Assembly (NCBI RefSeq): GCF_944324525.1
Contig: NZ_CALUWS010000009.1
Coordinates: 1-64,000, forward strand
Source of the DNA: an uncultured Desulfovibrio sp.
GTDB taxonomy: Bacteria; Desulfobacterota; Desulfovibrionia; Desulfovibrionales; Desulfovibrionaceae
Direction of reading: 5' to 3'
Length of the DNA: 64,000 nucleotides
Position numbers and translations under genes: made by a program. Each line of letters opens with the position of its first letter. The first letter of the stretch is position 1. Positions 33,969 to 41,899 of the stretch are shown here, piece by piece. Under the pieces are notes generated by a model that saw nothing but the letters and a program-made list of their open reading frames with translations, made no database searches and was not told the origin of the DNA.

Positions 33969-34829
33969 ATGCTGACAGTGGGCAGCCTGTTCAGCGGGGC
34001 CGGGCTATGTGACCTCGGCCTTCACTGGGCGGGCTTCAAACATCAATGGTTTTGCGAGATCGACCCGTTTTGCCGGTCGGTACTCGCCAAGCACTGGCCG
34101 GGCATCCCCATATATGAGGATGTAACGACGCTGAACGGGGCCGAACTGCCGCCCGTGGACGTGCTCTGCGGCGGTTTCCCCTGTCAGGACGTCTCCCACG
34201 GAGGAAAACATGCGGGAATCAGGAAGGGCACGCGCAGCGGCTTGTGGCTCGACTACGCAAGACTTATTGGGGAAGTCCGCCCCAGGTACGCAATCATCGA
34301 AAACGTCCGGGGGGTGCTCTCCCGTGGCATGGAGATCGTCCTGCGGGATCTGGCCTCGCTCGGGTATGATGCGGAATGGGAAGTGCTTTCCGCTGCCGCC
34401 CTTGGCGCCCCTCACAGGCGCGAGCGCGTGTTTATTGTTGCCTTCCCCCACGGTGAAGGGCCTGACCCGGAGCATCGGCTTCTATCTCCGCTCCAAAGAA
34501 TCGTGGGAAAAGTCGACCAGCCTTGCGTCGTACTTGATTGGCGTGGAATACGGATTGTCGGGCAAAGCCGCGAAGCCGTCCGGCACGCATATCCCGGCCC
34601 CGTCCTTTATCGAGTGGATGATGGGCGTGCCGGAAGGATGGACCATCCCGTGAATGTCCCGTCCGTTCCTCGGCGGGTCCTTCCCGAATGGCACAGACGC
34701 CTGAAGGTGCTGGGGAATGGGGTTTTACCTCAACAGGCATACGCTGTGGGAGCCTGTATCATGGCGCACGAGGGAAGGCGCGTTTCCCCCATGCCGTTGA
34801 CTCCTGAGAACCGAGCGTTCCAGCGATGA
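33969..34829 (+). CDS. Orphan cytosine-5 DNA methyltransferase, possible scrambled target-recognition region
   Basis: 286 aa. Motif I (SLFSGAGLCDLGL), motif IV (GGFPCQDVSHGG), motif VI (ENVRG), motif VIII (PHRRERVFIVAF) and motif X (LGNGVLPQQAYAVG) are all present, so the catalytic core is complete. Between about residues 160 and 225 the +1 frame instead carries recognisable methylase text (SFIEWMMGVPEGW). That suggests two compensating indels, one at the CCCCC run near 34446-34450 and one near 34649. No restriction enzyme is adjacent. The role is probably protection of phage DNA or host methylation. Confidence 0.78.
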   Translation: MLTVGSLFSGAGLCDLGLHWAGFKHQWFCEIDPFCRSVLAKHWPGIPIYEDVTTLNGAELPPVDVLCGGFPCQDVSHGGKHAGIRKGTRSGLWLDYARLIGEVRPRYAIIENVRGVLSRGMEIVLRDLASLGYDAEWEVLSAAALGAPHRRERVFIVAFPHGEGPDPEHRLLSPLQRIVGKVDQPCVVLDWRGIRIVGQSREAVRHAYPGPVLYRVDDGRAGRMDHPVNVPSVPRRVLPEWHRRLKVLGNGVLPQQAYAVGACIMAHEGRRVSPMPLTPENRAFQR

Positions 34830-34860
34830 GGGCCGCGGCAGACAGATCCGGCGCAGGCGC

Positions 34861-35106
34861 TCAGGCGTGAGCTGGCTGCGCGGCTGCCCCGCTCCCCTCG
34901 CTCCATGTGATGCTGGGCCTGCGCTTGTGGGCGACGCAGTCGGCCAGATAGGCATTGATCAGCGTCTGATACGGCATGCTGGTCTCTTCCGACAGCTTCT
35001 TGAAGTAGTCCACGGTCGCCGTGTCCAGACGGATGGTGACCGTGGTCTTCTGCTGCCGGACATAGGGATTCTTGATGCCTCCCGAGAAATCGTATTCGTC
35101 GCGCAT
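34861..35106 (-). CDS. brnA: BrnA-like antitoxin
   Basis: 81 aa with the short ribbon-helix-helix motif KTTVTIRLDTATVDYFKKLSEETSMPYQTLINAYLADCV, typical of BrnA antitoxins that repress their own promoter. It lies 2 bp downstream of the toxin gene on the same strand. Confidence 0.82.
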   Translation of the reverse strand: MRDEYDFSGGIKNPYVRQQKTTVTIRLDTATVDYFKKLSEETSMPYQTLINAYLADCVAHKRRPSITWSEGSGAAAQPAHA

Positions 35107-35108
35107 GG

Positions 35109-35462
<354 letters not shown>

Positions 35463-35592
35463 TCATTTTGCCTGCGGATTTATGAAAATTTTCAATAATT
35501 TCAATGAGAAAAGACTTGCCAAGCCGCCGGGGAAGAGCGAACACACAACCACGCCGGATGGCGAATCTCTCGATATCCCAAGGGGTTGTAAA

Positions 35593-36162
35593 ATGCTGCA
35601 GAGTCTGGATCAGTGGTACGGTTTCTGGGGGAGCATGGGCGATGCTGCGGAAACGGCCTGGGCGCTGGCCCTGCCTGCCATCGTGGCGGCTACGGGCTGC
35701 GAAGAGGACGAGGTGCGGGACTTCCTGGACAGCCGCTACGGCCGCCACTTTGCCGATACCGTCCGCTGTCATCAGGAACGCGGCCATGCGCTTGCCCAGG
35801 CTATAGGCGCAGCCATCACCGAATGGCGCGGCTACCATGTGGGCAAGGGCGCCCGCCGGGCGTACGGCATGCCCGAGGGGGCCGACTACCTCACCGATAC
35901 GGTGCTGGCGGGGCCTGTTAAGTTCTTTTTAGAGAACAGCCCGGCAGGGGGGGACACCTCCTGCCGGGCTGTTCGTCCCTCCGTCGTCGTGGGGCGGCAT
36001 CAATCGTCGGCGGGCTCTCCTCCGGCAGCCGCCAGCGTCCTGCCGTTCTCTTCTTCCTCGCGCAGCAGGCCCTGCATCCGGCGCTCCAGCTCTTCCTTGG
36101 GCAGATTGGCCATGGCCAGCGATTCCCGGTATTCCTGCGCCTGGGCAAGCATGGTGAATTGA
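35593..36162 (+). CDS. Hypothetical phage protein with an artificial C-terminal extension
   Basis: The ATG at 35593 has AAGGGG 7 nt upstream, and residues 1 to about 107 look like a real globular protein (WYGFWGSMGDAAETAWALAL, EEDEVRDFLDSRYGRHF, EWRGYHVGKGARRAYGMPEGADY). After about 35909 the frame runs through a terminator hairpin and then antisense to the gene at 36000-37673, giving Ser/Arg-rich text. The original end was probably lost when the downstream cargo was inserted. Family not recognised. Confidence 0.45.
   Translation: MLQSLDQWYGFWGSMGDAAETAWALALPAIVAATGCEEDEVRDFLDSRYGRHFADTVRCHQERGHALAQAIGAAITEWRGYHVGKGARRAYGMPEGADYLTDTVLAGPVKFFLENSPAGGDTSCRAVRPSVVVGRHQSSAGSPPAAASVLPFSSSSRSRPCIRRSSSSLGRLAMASDSRYSCAWASMVN
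35935..35973. terminator. Strong hairpin between convergent genes
   Basis: AACAGCCCGGCAGG (35935-35948) pairs perfectly with CCTGCCGGGCTGTT (35960-35973). On the minus strand it is followed by CTCTAAAAAG. It ends the gene at 36000-37673 and marks the border of the inserted cargo. Confidence 0.75.
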
Positions 36163-37673
36163 GCGGTCAGGCCCATCTCCTGCGTGGCGGCGCGGATGTC
36201 GCCCAGATTGACCCGGAAGAACTCCTTGCGCGGGTTCACCTTGTTGAGGCGCAGTTCGTTGAACTTCCTGTGCAGGGCATTTTCCAGGGTCGGGGCATCC
36301 TCGCTGTAGATCATGGCGTGGACGTCAAAGGCAAAGGGCACCGAGGCGTCCCCCAGTTCCCGCACACGGTCCAGCGGCTCAAGGCGGCGCGTCATGCCGA
36401 TCTTGAAGACATCCTCACCAAAGGAGCCCACATTGGAGATGACGTACACATGCCCTGAGCGCGTCTGCTGCGCCATGGAAAGGGCACGCTGCGACCGGGC
36501 TTCGGCTTCCGTCAGCTTTTCCTGCAGGGCGGCGAGCTGGGCCTCGTATTGGGCCTTCTGCTCTTCGCTGGCCCTGGCCAGTTCGGCGCGCGCCTTCTCC
36601 ATGGCGGCCTGCACCCGTTCTTCGTCGCGTGCCGCCTCGCGCATGGCCTTTTCGTATTCGCGGCGGGCCTTCTCCTCTTCGCGGATGCGCTCGCGTATGG
36701 CCCGCTGCTCTTCGCGCTCCTTCTCGCGCAGCACCACCAGCGCCACGGCCCAGCGCAGCTCTTCCAGCCGGGCATCCCGGTAGGCCGGGGTGATGCGGGC
36801 ATTGCGGAAGGCCTGCCCGTTCAGGTTCACCAGCGCGAAGGCGTCTTCGATTTCCTGCTGCAGCTTGCCCAGATTGTCCGTCTTGACCCTGGCCAGCGTG
36901 CTGTCCGTCTTGCCGTTGAAGGCATCGATGACGAAGGCCACGGCCGTCTTGCGGCGGTAGTCCTCCACATAATCGCATTCAGCGGCCGTGCCCTGCTTGA
37001 TCATGGCCTTGGTGCGGGCCTTGGCCGCCTTGAACTTTTCCCCGGCTTCGTCATAGCCGAAGTGCTCGGCCAGATCATCCAGCACGCTTTCCGAAGGCTT
37101 GATGTACTCGTCGCCATAGCCCTCCACGGCGTTCTTGAGCGCCTGCAGCGCCTTTTCATACTCCTTTACCCGGCCTTGCGCCGCAAAGGCATCCCCGGCG
37201 ATCTCTTCCGCCCTGGCACGCGCTTCCTTTTCGATGCGTTCCGCCCGCCCGTAGGCCTCCTGCAGGGTCCCGTCGGCCCGTCGGGCGGCATCCGCCAGCT
37301 TGCTTTGCGCTTCCGCCAGCGCGGCGGCGGCTTCCGCTCTGAGTTTGTCGGCCTCCCCTTCCACATCCATGATGGGCTGGTAGCGTTCCAGCTGTTGCCG
37401 GGCTTCCCGCAGGGCCGCCTGTTCCTGTTCCAGCGAGCCCCGCGTCTGCGAGACCTGCTGCCGCAGTTCCTTCACCTCTTTTTCGGCGGCATCCAGCCGT
37501 TCGCCGGTCCCGGCCAGCGCCGCTTCACGCTGCTCCAGGTTGCGCAAACTTTCCGCATGCTGGCTGGACAGCTTTTTCATGCGGCCACGGCCGCGCAGCC
37601 ACAAGATCCACGGCGTCACGAACAGCAGCAGAGAAAGGAACGCGATGAACAGTCCGGCAGAGGCATCAGACAT
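36000..37673 (-). CDS. Membrane-anchored coiled-coil protein with DUF4041 and GIY-YIG-like (T5orf172) nuclease domain
   Basis: 557 aa. An N-terminal transmembrane helix (AGLFIAFLSLLLFVTPWILWL) is followed by about 150 residues of coiled coil. A DUF4041 region comes next (GYGDEYIKPSESVLDDLAEHFGYDEAGEKFKAAKARTKAMI), then a second Glu/Arg/Lys coiled coil. The C-terminal GIY-YIG-related T5orf172/MUG113 domain contains GHVYVISNVGSFGEDVFKIGMTRRLEPLDRVRELGDASVPF. Proteins of this layout occur in phage and plasmid accessory regions, and some are suspected defence factors. It is leftward, with AGGAGG before ATG 37673, so it is expressed as lysogen cargo. Function inferred only. Confidence 0.8.
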   Translation of the reverse strand: MSDASAGLFIAFLSLLLFVTPWILWLRGRGRMKKLSSQHAESLRNLEQREAALAGTGERLDAAEKEVKELRQQVSQTRGSLEQEQAALREARQQLERYQPIMDVEGEADKLRAEAAAALAEAQSKLADAARRADGTLQEAYGRAERIEKEARARAEEIAGDAFAAQGRVKEYEKALQALKNAVEGYGDEYIKPSESVLDDLAEHFGYDEAGEKFKAAKARTKAMIKQGTAAECDYVEDYRRKTAVAFVIDAFNGKTDSTLARVKTDNLGKLQQEIEDAFALVNLNGQAFRNARITPAYRDARLEELRWAVALVVLREKEREEQRAIRERIREEEKARREYEKAMREAARDEERVQAAMEKARAELARASEEQKAQYEAQLAALQEKLTEAEARSQRALSMAQQTRSGHVYVISNVGSFGEDVFKIGMTRRLEPLDRVRELGDASVPFAFDVHAMIYSEDAPTLENALHRKFNELRLNKVNPRKEFFRVNLGDIRAATQEMGLTAQFTMLAQAQEYRESLAMANLPKEELERRMQGLLREEEENGRTLAAAGGEPADD

Positions 37674-37746
37674 GGGGACCTCCTGAGAGAGTAAAAATGG
37701 ATATTGCTTTATCGTTACCATCTCTCCGGCCGCAAAACAAGGCCCC

Positions 37747-37775
37747 TTGACCTTTGGCCGCCATGCGGGCACACT
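37747..37775 (+). promoter_or_regulatory. Promoter-like pair of ncRNA element 3
   Basis: TTGACC (37747-37752), 17 bp, CACACT (37770-37775), identical hexamers and spacing to element 1, with CCCAA starting at 37782. Confidence 0.55.
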
Positions 37776-37781
37776 GAGCCT

Positions 37782-37954
37782 CCCAACCTAACGAGGCGCG
37801 TCTGCCGCCTGTCGTTGCTCCCAAGGCACGGCTATGCAGATACAATCTAATTTTGTAGCCAACTGCCTTTGGCAGATTTTGGCGGTATGACGTCCGGGTG
37901 TCCGTGAGGCCCCGGCAGCTCGTTAGGCTGGGGAGCGTTATGCCGCCTTTTTTT
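37782..37954 (+). ncRNA. Structured ncRNA element 3 (key CTAACGA)
   Basis: Third paralogue. Key 1 is at 37788-37794 inside CCCAAC-key-GG. P2 is GGCGGTATGACG (37881-37892) with CGTTATGCCGCC (37936-37947), where all 12 positions pair through two G-T wobbles, then T7. P3 is CCGGG (37894-37898)/CCCGG (37911-37915). P4 is CAGC (37916-37919)/GCTG (37927-37930) with a 7-nt loop TCGTTAG (37920-37926), the exact complement of the 7-nt key, then GGGAG. Key 2 at 37971-37977 overlaps GAGG, 6 nt before ATG 37986. Compared with element 2, the right arm of P2 changed only in ways that keep pairing, which supports a conserved RNA. Confidence 0.74.
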
Positions 37955-37985
37955 ATATCCCAATCCCAACCTAACGAGGTGTCCC

Positions 37986-38243
37986 ATGAACACGTTCCAC
38001 GATTTCAGCGATCTTGGCGAACTGCTGCGCGTCCTGCCTGCCCGTCTGCGGCTGGTGGCCGATTATCTGGCCCGTGAGGATGCGCTGGAGCGCGAAGCCG
38101 CGGCCGAGCTGCTGGATGAATGCGCCGCCCGGCTGGAGAGCCAGCGCGATCTGCTGGCCCAATGCAATGCCGATGTGCTGCACGCCCTGGGCTGCGGCTG
38201 CCGGCTGGTGGCCATGCCCTGCGAGGAGGTGCCCCATGCCTAG
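37986..38243 (+). CDS. Small helical phage protein (ORF A, copy 3)
   Basis: 85 aa. The N-terminal part (TFHDFSDLGELLRVLPARLRLVADYL) differs from copies 1 and 2, but the C-terminal third (NADVLHALGCGCRLVAM, ending EVPHA) matches copy 2. This modular exchange behind a conserved ncRNA suggests that the RNA and the C-terminal part work together. Its start codon is controlled by key 2 of element 3. It overlaps the next gene by 8 nt. Confidence 0.72.
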   Translation: MNTFHDFSDLGELLRVLPARLRLVADYLAREDALEREAAAELLDECAARLESQRDLLAQCNADVLHALGCGCRLVAMPCEEVPHA

Positions 38244-38388
38244 CCTGGAACAGCGCGTGGAAGCTCTGGAACGCCAGATGGCCGACCTGCAGGCCATGCT
38301 GGAAAGCCTGCTGGACTGCATGCGGCAACAGCGGGCGGACATGCCGCCGGCACAGGGAGCCGACGCCACGGAGGCGCGCCATGCATGA
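38236..38388 (+). CDS. Small coiled-coil phage protein (ORF B, copy 2)
   Basis: 50 aa. LEQRVEALERQMADLQAMLESLL is nearly identical to the core of the gene at 13962. It overlaps both neighbours, which implies coupled translation through ORF A, ORF B and the BRO-N gene. Confidence 0.7.
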   Translation: MPSLEQRVEALERQMADLQAMLESLLDCMRQQRADMPPAQGADATEARHA

Positions 38389-39154
38389 GCCTGCCCTGCC
38401 GTTGTTTGAATTTGAAGGCCAGCCCCTGCGCGTGCATCTGGACGACGCCGGGCAACCGTGGTTCGTGGCCAAGGATGTTCTCAAAACCCTGGGGTATGCT
38501 GGTGACTATAATCCGTCCAGAGCCTTGCAAACAGTGCCTCAAGAGTGGAAGGGGGTGCAACGGATGCACACCCTTGGCGGAGAGCAGGACATGCTCACCC
38601 TGTCCGAGCCGGGCCTCTATTTCTTCGTGGCCCGCAGCGACAAGCCCCGCGCCCTGCCCTTCCAGAAGTGGCTGGCCGGGGAAGTGCTGCCCAGCCTGCG
38701 CCGTCTGGGCCGGTATGCGCTGCCGGGCAGGACAGGCGGCGAGCTCGTGGGCCTGAGTCCGGCGGCCCTGCGCCTGCGCCCCGCCCTGCGGGAGCGCATC
38801 CTTGGCAGCGCCATGCAGTGCGCCCGCCTCATGGGCGTGACCAGCATGGCCGAAGTGGAGGGCATCTTTTGCCGCTGCTGCGAACTGGTGGCCAGCTCGA
38901 CGGAGCAGCCCGCCCTGCCCGCCGGACAGGAGGCGGGCCTGATCCGGGACTTCATGCGGGAGTGCTGCCGGCGCAACCAGGGCGCAAAGACCACGGCCTC
39001 AGCCGTGTATGACCGCTTCCGCGTCTGGTGGAACAGCCGCAGCACGGATCCCCTGCCCAGCCAGAAACGCCTGGCCGCCCTGCTGCGGGAACGCTTCGTC
39101 CCCCACCGGCGCGGCGGCCGCATCTGGTATCTGGATCTAAGCGTGGAGGGATAG
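38381..39154 (+). CDS. BRO-N domain phage protein (antirepressor-like), copy 2
   Basis: 257 aa. The BRO-N domain reads GQPWFVAKDVLKTLGYAG, DYNPSRALQTVPQEWKG, EQDMLTLSEPGLYFFVARSDKPRA and FQKWLAGEVLPSLRRLG. The C-terminal half shares with the gene at 9194 the pattern LRPALRERIL...AVYDRFRVWWNSR...RRGGRIWYLDL. The two are diverged paralogues within one phage, each linked to an ncRNA element. ATG 38381 overlaps the stop of ORF B by 8 nt. Likely a regulator of lysogeny genes; target unknown. Confidence 0.84.
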   Translation: MHEPALPLFEFEGQPLRVHLDDAGQPWFVAKDVLKTLGYAGDYNPSRALQTVPQEWKGVQRMHTLGGEQDMLTLSEPGLYFFVARSDKPRALPFQKWLAGEVLPSLRRLGRYALPGRTGGELVGLSPAALRLRPALRERILGSAMQCARLMGVTSMAEVEGIFCRCCELVASSTEQPALPAGQEAGLIRDFMRECCRRNQGAKTTASAVYDRFRVWWNSRSTDPLPSQKRLAALLRERFVPHRRGGRIWYLDLSVEG

Positions 39155-39163
39155 AAAAGAAAT

Positions 39164-39196
39164 GGCCCCGCAGGTCATGCCTGCGGGGGCCCTTTG
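39164..39196. terminator. Bidirectional terminator between the BRO-N and OB-fold genes
   Basis: GGCCCCGCAGG, a 5-nt loop, CCTGCGGGGGCC, then CTTTGCTT. On the minus strand the hairpin is followed by ATTTCTTTT. Confidence 0.75.
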
Positions 39197-39197
39197 C

Positions 39198-39968
39198 TTA
39201 TTTGCCCTTGCGGAGCTTGTCATAGAGCGGCGTGTCCATAAACACCGACTGCATTGTGCCGTCCTTGTTCAGGGGGCCTATCCCCACGGGTTTGCACGTC
39301 CCCTGCACAAAAAGTTTGCCGTACTGGATATTGCCGCACAGCAACAGCGCGGCATCGCCCGTGCTGACCTTGGTCAGATCCAGGCCGTGCGCATCTTCAA
39401 AATAGGCGTGAAAAAGCCCCTTGAGCTTCATGCAGGGCAATTCCCTACCATCAACAGTGAAGGAGGCCGTCGGGGAGTAACGCTGCCGGCCAAGGCTTTC
39501 CACCACCCCCCAAACGAGGATTTCCTTGTCGGCCAACTCCTTTTCCGCGGCAAACTGATTCTTCGTAAAATCGTCCATCAGCAATTGGGGAGAGTATTCA
39601 CTGACCCCAGACGGCCAGACACGGGGCTTTGGCGGCTCCTTGGACTGTTGTGTCGTGCCGCTTTTTCCGCTGAAGGCATTTTTGATCATGCTCATGCCTC
39701 CGTACAGACCACAAACGCTGCCGCCCCAAACGGCAGCTTGCAAGTCGCTCAACTCTGTACCAAATTCCTTTTTGTACTTGTCCTTGAGGTATGCCACCAT
39801 AGCTTCCGTTTCTGTTTCATCCAGCGGCATGGTGTAGGTTTTTTTCCCGGATTGCTCCACGGCGGCTGCCATTTTTTTCATGGCCTGCTGGCCGTCGGCC
39901 TGCGCATGACTGAGGCAAGGGAATGCCAACAAGGAAACTGCCAAAACCAAAATTTTTCTGAGATGCAT
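39198..39968 (-). CDS. Secreted OB-fold (tRNA_anti-like) protein, lysogenic cargo
   Basis: 256 aa with a clear signal peptide (ILVLAVSLLAFPCLSHAQA). The C-terminal half has the tRNA_anti-like OB-fold pattern (FAAEKELADKEILVWGVVESLGR, SFTVDGRELPCMKLKGLF, ALLLCGNIQYGKLFVQGTC). GGAGG lies 7 nt before ATG 39968. Base composition is less GC-rich than the late genes. It probably forms an operon with the membrane protein upstream. A role in superinfection exclusion is possible but unproven. Confidence 0.72.
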   Translation of the reverse strand: MHLRKILVLAVSLLAFPCLSHAQADGQQAMKKMAAAVEQSGKKTYTMPLDETETEAMVAYLKDKYKKEFGTELSDLQAAVWGGSVCGLYGGMSMIKNAFSGKSGTTQQSKEPPKPRVWPSGVSEYSPQLLMDDFTKNQFAAEKELADKEILVWGVVESLGRQRYSPTASFTVDGRELPCMKLKGLFHAYFEDAHGLDLTKVSTGDAALLLCGNIQYGKLFVQGTCKPVGIGPLNKDGTMQSVFMDTPLYDKLRKGK

Positions 39969-39981
39969 CAATCTTCCTCCC

Positions 39982-40209
39982 CTACTTTGAGCGCAGATAT
40001 TGCAGGATTGCCGGCATGCCGATGATGATATCTCCCCAGGCCCACAGTTCAATATTTGCCGAAAGCAACTTGCTGTGCATCCTGTCGATATCTGGGACAT
40101 CCCCCCACTGTGTCACCATCGGCATAACGGTAAAAAGTGCCATGAGCAGCATGCAGGCATTGAACAGCACAAAAAGGAACCAGAAGAATCTTGCCCAAAA
40201 GTGATGCAT
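39982..40209 (-). CDS. Small two-helix membrane protein
   Basis: 75 aa. It has an aromatic-rich N-terminal transmembrane helix (FWARFFWFLFVLFNACMLLMALF) and a C-terminal hydrophobic segment (WAWGDIIIGMPAILQYL). It is 13 bp upstream of the secreted OB-fold protein, in the lysogenic cargo region. Not recognised; a superinfection-exclusion or envelope function fits the context. Confidence 0.6.
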   Translation of the reverse strand: MHHFWARFFWFLFVLFNACMLLMALFTVMPMVTQWGDVPDIDRMHSKLLSANIELWAWGDIIIGMPAILQYLRSK

Positions 40210-40232
40210 ATCGCTAACCTACTGCCGCCACC

Positions 40233-40838
40233 CTACAAGCGGGCAGCATTGTCGCCAATGCCGACAGGCAGGGCCTTGGGGGCGTTAGTGCGTCCTTCTC
40301 TCTGCCTGGTCAGCAATTCATCCTGAAGCTGAATGATCCTTTCCTGAGCTGCCAGCAATCTGGCCTGCAGTTCCTGGATCTGGCGGCTGTCGGCCGCCGG
40401 TTCCGTTCGCACGCCTTCCGCGCGGGCCGCGTCCAGTATGTAGGCCAGCACCTCTCCCCAGCTCCCGCCCGCTTCGGCGGCCATAGCCTCGGCCGCGGCC
40501 GCGATCTCCTGCAGGGGCACCGGCCTGTCCAGCGGCGTGCCGTGCCCGATGAGCATGGGGCCTTCCCCAAAATACAGCCACTGCCGCGACAGGCGCGGGA
40601 ATGCCTCCAGTATGGCGGGCAGGAGCGGCCAGAGGTTGTGCTGCCGCTTCCGGCTCAGGTAGCCGAGGAAGGTCCGGTACTGCACCCCCACCATTTCCGC
40701 GAACGTCGGGATGCCTCCGAAAAATTTTCCGGCGGCGGCAACGCGCTCGTATAGTTCGCTTTTCTTAGAATCTTTCATTTCTCGTCGGGAAAATTCGTTG
40801 ACAATAGCGAAAGAATTTTTCACATTGTCCGCATACAT
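40233..40838 (-). CDS. Phage repressor-like HTH protein with coiled-coil C-terminus
   Basis: 201 aa. A helix-turn-helix (GGIPTFAEMVGVQYRTFLGYLSRKRQHNLWPLLPAILEAFPRLSRQWLYFGEGPML) is typical of phage CI/Bet-like repressors. The C-terminal half is a coiled coil (RQIQELQARLLAAQERIIQLQDELLTRQ) instead of the S24 peptidase domain of self-cleaving CI. It is divergent from the Cro-like gene across the overlapping promoter region. The start could be ATG 40838 or the internal ATG near 40778. Confidence 0.75.
   Translation of the reverse strand: MYADNVKNSFAIVNEFSRREMKDSKKSELYERVAAAGKFFGGIPTFAEMVGVQYRTFLGYLSRKRQHNLWPLLPAILEAFPRLSRQWLYFGEGPMLIGHGTPLDRPVPLQEIAAAAEAMAAEAGGSWGEVLAYILDAARAEGVRTEPAADSRQIQELQARLLAAQERIIQLQDELLTRQREGRTNAPKALPVGIGDNAARL
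40798..40826 (+). promoter_or_regulatory. Rightward early promoter of the lysis-lysogeny switch
   Basis: TTGACA (40798-40803), 17 bp, CACATT (40821-40826). It lies inside the 5' end of the repressor gene. A near-palindrome around TACATGTA at about 40834-40841 is a candidate operator. On the other strand TTGCCT-17-TAGACT (about 40890-40918) could drive the repressor. Confidence 0.6.
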
Positions 40839-40877
40839 GTACGTTTACCCCTCACCCCGAAAGGGAAAGGTCGTTTT

Positions 40878-41138
40878 ATGCAACAGTCTATACCAATGAA
40901 AACCGGCAGGCAAGCCCGCTTTCTCAAGCTGAAGATCTGGATGCTGGAGCGGAATCTGACCTTTGTGGCCCTGGGCAGGCTCCTGGGCATCTCCGGGCGT
41001 GCCGCCAGCATCAGCCTGCAGCAGGACCGCATGCCCGTGCGCCATCATGAGAAGCTCCGGAGCTGTCTCAGCATCCCGCTGGAACTGCTGCCCCGGGCCG
41101 AAGACGTGCCCACCGGTCCCAGGCCGCGCGACTGCTGA
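40878..41138 (+). CDS. Cro-like small DNA-binding protein
   Basis: 86 aa. It has a helix-turn-helix segment (LKIWMLERNLTFVALGRLLGISGRAASISLQQDRMP). It is divergent from the repressor and first in the rightward early operon, the classical Cro position. Identity as Cro is from context. Confidence 0.65.
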   Translation: MQQSIPMKTGRQARFLKLKIWMLERNLTFVALGRLLGISGRAASISLQQDRMPVRHHEKLRSCLSIPLELLPRAEDVPTGPRPRDC

Positions 41139-41203
41139 CGCCATGCTGTCGGCATAACGCGCATTCGACGCCAGAACCACGCAAAAGATGGAGAGTTTTT
41201 TAC

Positions 41204-41677
41204 ATGAACGCCCCCTGCCGCCCGTATCCTTCCCTGACGGCCGTGCTGCACGGCATGGTCAAGGCGGCGCCCTCCGGCCTGGATGTGCGCACAGTGGCCG
41301 ATCTGGTGGGCAAGCCGTATGCCACCCTCATGAGCGAACTGTCGCAGCAGCCCGGCCACAAGCTGGGCGCGGAGCTGCTGCTGCCGCTCATGGACGTCTG
41401 CGAGTCCGACCTGCCGCTCATCTTCCTTGCCCGGCAGCGCGGCGGAGCCTTTGTGCCCTTGCGCATCCCCGCCGGCGGGCCGGAACAGCTGGTCGCCGGG
41501 CTGAGCGCCAGCATCCGCGAATTCGGCGAATTCGCCTGCGCGACGTCGGATCATATCGCAGACGGCAGGATCACCGTGCAGGAACTGCACGACATGACCC
41601 GCCGGGGCCATGAGGCCGTGGAAGCCATCCTCGCCATCCTCAGACTGGCGCGCGAGACCCACGACCGCCAGATATGA
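41204..41677 (+). CDS. CII-like phage regulatory protein
   Basis: 157 aa. The N-terminal half (YPSLTAVLHGMVKAAPSGLDVRTVADLVGKPYATLMSELSQQPGHKLGAELLLPLMDVCESD) matches the phage regulatory protein CII family found in P2-like and Mu-like phages. The helical C-terminus probably mediates oligomerisation. It is second in the rightward early operon. Confidence 0.75.
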   Translation: MNAPCRPYPSLTAVLHGMVKAAPSGLDVRTVADLVGKPYATLMSELSQQPGHKLGAELLLPLMDVCESDLPLIFLARQRGGAFVPLRIPAGGPEQLVAGLSASIREFGEFACATSDHIADGRITVQELHDMTRRGHEAVEAILAILRLARETHDRQI

Positions 41678-41734
41678 AAAAAGGCTGCGGACGCTGGAAC
41701 CGTCCACAGCCCAAACTCCCAAAGGAGCAAACCT

Positions 41735-41899
41735 ATGTCCCGAACCTATGCTGTCCCGTCCGCTCTTGTCAAGGTCGCCAGCTACCGTGTCCGCCTGCCC
41801 GGCATGCCGCCCCGGCGCGTGCTGGCCAGCCATCGCCAGATGCTGCACTGGCTGCTGACCGTCCTCCCTTCCCGCAAGGAGGCTCCCCGTGTCCGCTGA
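41735..41899 (+). CDS. Small basic phage protein
   Basis: 54 aa, Arg-rich (YRVRLPGMPPRRVLASHRQMLHWLL). AAAGGAG precedes the ATG and the stop overlaps the next gene's GTG by 11 nt. Short early phage protein of unknown function. Confidence 0.55.
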   Translation: MSRTYAVPSALVKVASYRVRLPGMPPRRVLASHRQMLHWLLTVLPSRKEAPRVR

